The notes below the pieces were generated by a model. It searched no databases. It had not been told where the DNA came from and saw nothing but the letters and a program-made list of their open reading frames with translations. Of a DNA stretch of 7,796 bases, positions 5,502 to 7,796 are shown in pieces; position 1 is the stretch's first letter; each line of letters begins with the position of its first letter. Made by a program: the position numbers and the translations under genes. This DNA comes from Candidatus Limnocylindria bacterium (GTDB lineage Bacteria > Chloroflexota > Limnocylindria > QHBO01), in contig JASLBU010000195.1 of assembly GCA_030146365.1 (NCBI GenBank), positions 1 to 7,796 of the forward strand. Direction: 5' to 3'.

Positions 5502-6065
5502 ATGACGCCAGCCACCCTGCCGCGGAGTGTCGACTCGCCTGAGTCGCCCCGGACCGCCTTCCGCGATCTGCACGCCACCCGTCTCCACGGATTCGCGCTG
5601 CTCCTCACGCTCGGCGACGCCCGCCGCGCAGCCGAGCTGACGAACGCGGCGCTGGCCGAAGCCGCGGACCACATCGAGGACCTCCGCCACCCGGTACGGG
5701 CAGCCGCGTGGCTCCGGCACCGCGTGCTCCGCTCCGCGGGCCGTCGCCAGCCCGCACGGGCTGCTCGGGACCGGCTCGCCGCGCTCGAGCCGCTGGGGAT
5801 CGATGGCGCCGTGCTGGCCGGGATTGCCGCGCTGGGAACCCGCGAGCGGGCGGGGCTCATCGCCGCGACCGTCGAGCGCTTCGCGGATCTGGACGTCGGC
5901 GTCGTCGTCGGCGCGCAGGGCGATCGCCTGCACGCACTGCTCCGCCGAGCACGAGGTCGGTACCTCGAAGCCGCCGCGCGCGCGGAGCCTGGGTTCGCAG
6001 ACGACGGCCAGGGCGGACCTACCACCTCAGCCGTGCGTGCCGTGGCTAAGCGGGCCATGACGTGA
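5502..6065 (+). CDS. Degenerate ECF-sigma-like protein
   Basis: This 187-residue protein has the layout of a group 4 (ECF) sigma factor but weak motifs. Residues 19-78 resemble region 2 (FRDLHATRLHGFALLLTLGDA, then ELTNAALAEAADHI), though the usual acidic D-A-E-D-L-V-Q core is replaced by ARRAAELTNAAL. Residues 108-155 resemble region 4 (LGTRERAGLIAATVERFADL, then QGDRLHALLRRARGRYL), with the helix-turn-helix recognition motif degraded. It may be a diverged regulator with altered DNA contacts, or a sigma-like partner protein. The start is ATG 5502; the frame opens earlier, but 5370-5501 overlaps the dnaG start and promoter region, and sigma-like sequence begins after 5502. No Shine-Dalgarno is seen. 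Its end overlaps the anti-sigma-like gene by GTGA, implying coupled translation, as is common for sigma/anti-sigma pairs. Confidence 0.6.
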   Translation: MTPATLPRSVDSPESPRTAFRDLHATRLHGFALLLTLGDARRAAELTNAALAEAADHIEDLRHPVRAAAWLRHRVLRSAGRRQPARAARDRLAALEPLGIDGAVLAGIAALGTRERAGLIAATVERFADLDVGVVVGAQGDRLHALLRRARGRYLEAAARAEPGFADDGQGGPTTSAVRAVAKRAMT

Positions 6066-6841
6066 TTGACCCTCACGGCCGCTTCTGGGCATGGCTCGCC
6101 GAGGGCGGAGCCGGCGAGCCGCCACGGGACGTGGCGCTGCACGCCTCGGGATGCGCCGAGTGCATGCGGCTGGCGGCCGCGTTCGACGGACTTCTGGCCG
6201 TGGATCCCGGTGCCGTCGAGGCGCCCCCTCTCGCGCCTCGGACGGCGCCCGTCGCGCGGCGGACGGTCGTCTCCCGGATGCGGGCCGCGGCCGGCGCGGC
6301 GGCGGCCGGTCTGATCGTCGTCGCGGCGCTGGTGGCCGGCGGCGTCCTCCTCGAGCGTCGGACGCCGCCGTCCGCACTTGGCACCCAAAGCCCATTCGCC
6401 GAGGCGGTGCTCGGCGGACAGGGCGGTGTCGCGGTGCCGGTCGCGACGGCGACGCCTCGGTCTACGCCGTCACCGTCCACGCGCGCGACCGCCGCAGCGC
6501 CGTCCGACGAACCGTCCGCCCCCGAGGCCGGAGACGACGGCGTCGAGCCCGGCAGCAGCGTTGACGATGACGACCCGCCCCCGCTCGTCGCGAACCCGAC
6601 GTTCGTCCTCGCCACGCCCGCACCGACCCCGGCGTTCGAGCCACCGATCGGCACGCCGCGGCCCTCGGCACCTCCGTTCCTGCCGACACCGCGCCCGAGC
6701 GCCGCGCCGACCGCCATGCCGACCCAGCCGCCGACACCGGAGCCGACGCTGGCGCCGACCGAGCCCCCGACCCCGGTGCCGACGGCTCCGGCGACTCCGG
6801 CGCCGACGGACGTCCTGCCGACGCTTCCTCCCCTCCCCTGA
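6062..6841 (+). CDS. Putative membrane anti-sigma factor with zinc motif and Pro/Thr-rich tail
   Basis: This 259-residue protein starts at GTG 6062, inside the last codons of the sigma-like gene. Near the N-terminus is H27-x3-C31-x2-C34 (HASGCAEC), the signature of zinc-type (ZAS) anti-sigma domains; H5 could be a further ligand. One membrane helix follows at about 76-97 (AAAGAAAAGLIVVAALVAGG), preceded by Arg residues, which suggests the N-terminus is cytoplasmic. The rest, about 160 residues, is low-complexity: Ser/Thr/Pro/Ala, an acidic patch (VDDDDPPP, about 167-174), then PTP-type repeats to the end. This predicts an extracytoplasmic stalk. By family knowledge such proteins hold a partner sigma factor at the membrane until a signal arrives; the partner is inferred to be the upstream gene. 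No sensor domain or protease site is recognisable. Confidence 0.65.
   Translation: MIDPHGRFWAWLAEGGAGEPPRDVALHASGCAECMRLAAAFDGLLAVDPGAVEAPPLAPRTAPVARRTVVSRMRAAAGAAAAGLIVVAALVAGGVLLERRTPPSALGTQSPFAEAVLGGQGGVAVPVATATPRSTPSPSTRATAAAPSDEPSAPEAGDDGVEPGSSVDDDDPPPLVANPTFVLATPAPTPAFEPPIGTPRPSAPPFLPTPRPSAAPTAMPTQPPTPEPTLAPTEPPTPVPTAPATPAPTDVLPTLPPLP
6614..6838 (+). repeat. Degenerate Pro/Thr codon repeat in the anti-sigma-like tail
   Basis: Codons CCG, ACG/ACC, GCG and CCG alternate irregularly here and encode PTP, PTPEPT and PTPVPT units (residues about 185-259). The units are uneven in length and sequence, so this is a low-complexity coding tract rather than an exact tandem array. It could change length by slippage or recombination between strains. 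Confidence 0.6.
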
Positions 6842-6875
6842 CGCTCGGACGGCGCTGGGTCGGCGGCCTCAGACG

Positions 6876-7796
6876 CTACTTGTCGCGGGCTTCGGTCTTC
6901 GCAATGGCCGCCTGAGCCGCCGCCAGCCGGGCCACCGGCACGCGGAACGGTGAGCACGACACGTAGTCGAGCCCGACGTCGTGACAGAAGGCGATCGACT
7001 GCGGGTCGCCGCCGTGCTCTCCGCAGATGCCGATCTTGAGGTTCGCCTTGGTGGATCGCCCCTTTTCGACGCCCATCCGCACCAGCTGCCCGATCCCCGC
7101 CGCGTCGAGCACCTGGAACGGGTTCTCGGGAAGGATCTTGCGGTCGACGTACTGCATGAGGAACTTGCCCTCGGCGTCGTCGCGGGAATAGCCGAATCCC
7201 ATCTGGGTCAGATCATTGGTGCCGAAGCTGAAGAACTCCGCGTGCTCCGCGATCTCATCGGCGGTCAGCGCCCCGCGAGGCACCTCGATCATCGTTCCGA
7301 ACTTGTAATCGACCTGCTGCCCTGACCGTTCAACGATCTGGGCCACCTCGGCCTCCAGGATCGTCCGCGTCTCGCGCAGCTCGTTCACGTGGCCCACGAG
7401 CGGGATCATGATCTCGGGCAGCGGGGTGAGGCCCTCGGCCGCCACGCGCGCCGCTCCCGCGAGGATGGCCCGGGTCTGCATCTTCACGATGTCCGGGACC
7501 ATCAGGCCCAGCCGGCAGCCACGCAGTCCGAGCATCGGGTTCTGCTCGATCATCGCCTCCACGGCGTGCAGCAGGTCCACCTTCGCGCTCAGCTCCGCCT
7601 CGAGAGCGGTCCGATCGGTGGCCGGCGACCGCCGCAACGCCGGCTCGGGCTCCGACAGGCCCAGCCTGCGCATCGCGCGCACCCCGTCTCGCGTCCCGAA
7701 CAGATTCACCAGGCCCTGCTGCACCAGGCCGGCCTCCGACCCCTGGGACCCATCGGTGAGATCCAGCATGGTCCGGAGGCGGGTCGTGTCGGCGAT
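6876..7796 (-). CDS. ppdK: Pyruvate, phosphate dikinase, C-terminal 306 residues
   Basis: This gene encodes the C-terminal PEP/pyruvate-binding TIM-barrel of the enzyme that interconverts pyruvate + ATP + Pi and PEP + AMP + PPi. The frame is open to the right edge, so the N-terminus and the phosphohistidine domain are outside the window; ATG 7769 is internal. Numbering from the edge, motifs are NPMLGLRGCRLG (86-97), MIEVPRGALTADEIA (169-183, metal-binding E171), FFSFGTNDLTQ (188-198, metal-binding D195), GICGEHGGDP (256-265, catalytic C258) and CSPFRVPVARLAAAQA (281-296). All visible catalytic residues are intact. Unusually, the 85 residues before NPMLG show no LLDPPLHEF-type motif, which I recall lying about 40 residues upstream in the Clostridium symbiosum enzyme, so an enlarged linker is likely. 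It converges with the anti-sigma-like gene across a 34-nt gap; no terminator hairpin is seen there. Confidence 0.93.
   Translation of the reverse strand: MADTTRLRTMLDLTDGSQGSEAGLVQQGLVNLFGTRDGVRAMRRLGLSEPEPALRRSPATDRTALEAELSAKVDLLHAVEAMIEQNPMLGLRGCRLGLMVPDIVKMQTRAILAGAARVAAEGLTPLPEIMIPLVGHVNELRETRTILEAEVAQIVERSGQQVDYKFGTMIEVPRGALTADEIAEHAEFFSFGTNDLTQMGFGYSRDDAEGKFLMQYVDRKILPENPFQVLDAAGIGQLVRMGVEKGRSTKANLKIGICGEHGGDPQSIAFCHDVGLDYVSCSPFRVPVARLAAAQAAIAKTEARDK

Noticed and set aside
6073..6957. Minus-strand Gly/Val-rich frame opposite the anti-sigma-like gene
   Set aside because: Gly/Val repeats are the reverse complement of Pro/Thr codons; the plus frame has the zinc motif, membrane helix and GTGA overlap.
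1..7796. Mobile element, CRISPR array, phage or defence island
   Set aside because: No transposase, integrase, terminal inverted repeats, spaced direct repeats or defence-type domains were found; composition appears uniform.

Overview
This is a very GC-rich (about 70% by eye) bacterial chromosome segment carrying ordinary core genes, with a small sigma/anti-sigma-like pair inserted among them. Several traits fit Chloroflexota, perhaps the Limnocylindria/Ellin6529 group: high GC, a Lys/Ala/Thr-rich N-terminal tail on the primary sigma factor, an anti-sigma-like protein with a long Pro/Thr-rich tail, and weakly conserved -35 boxes with apparently leaderless genes. This placement is inference from style; no marker in the window proves it. 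No insertion sequence, integrase, CRISPR array or phage gene was seen.

Layout, left to right. (1) 1-242, minus strand: start of an unrecognised gene running off the left edge. It is divergent from (2) an unrecognised 189-residue protein at 350-919 (+). (3) 994-1206 (+): a 70-residue protein with two membrane helices, resembling the membrane hairpin of small cytochrome c oxidase subunit IV proteins. (4) 1248-1322 (-): tRNA-Asn(GTT) with an encoded CCA end and a perfect TATAAT box upstream. (5) 1482-5381 (-): the dnaG-rpoD pair, i.e. DNA primase and the primary sigma factor, with the dnaG stop directly touching the rpoD start. (6) 5502-6841 (+): a degenerate ECF-sigma-like gene overlapping by 4 nt a zinc-motif, single-pass membrane anti-sigma-like gene with a Pro/Thr-rich tail. 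(7) 6876-7796 (-): the C-terminal part of pyruvate, phosphate dikinase, running off the right edge.

How the parts relate. dnaG and rpoD form the core of the 'macromolecular synthesis' operon known from many bacteria, here without an rpsU gene next to them. ppdK, dnaG, rpoD and tRNA-Asn all lie on the minus strand, and the sigma/anti-sigma-like pair sits on the opposite strand between ppdK and dnaG. The pair is transcribed away from dnaG through a 120-bp divergent intergenic region and converges on ppdK. The sequence suggests an accessory envelope-sensing module placed next to housekeeping transcription and replication genes; its target is not visible here.

Promoters are recognisable mostly as TANNNT -10 boxes: TAGAAT at 272-277(-), TATCCT at 337-342(+), TACAAT at 982-987(+), TATAAT at 1364-1369(-), TAGAAT at 5395-5400(-) and TAGACT at 5459-5464(+). 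Their -35 elements are poor. Two of them sit 6-7 nt before an ATG, so those genes are probably leaderless. The most unusual features are in RpoD, which has a long insertion between regions 1.2 and 2 and a second insertion in region 3 that looks like an internal duplication, and in the degenerate sigma/anti-sigma-like pair. No gap over 300 bases lacks a gene.
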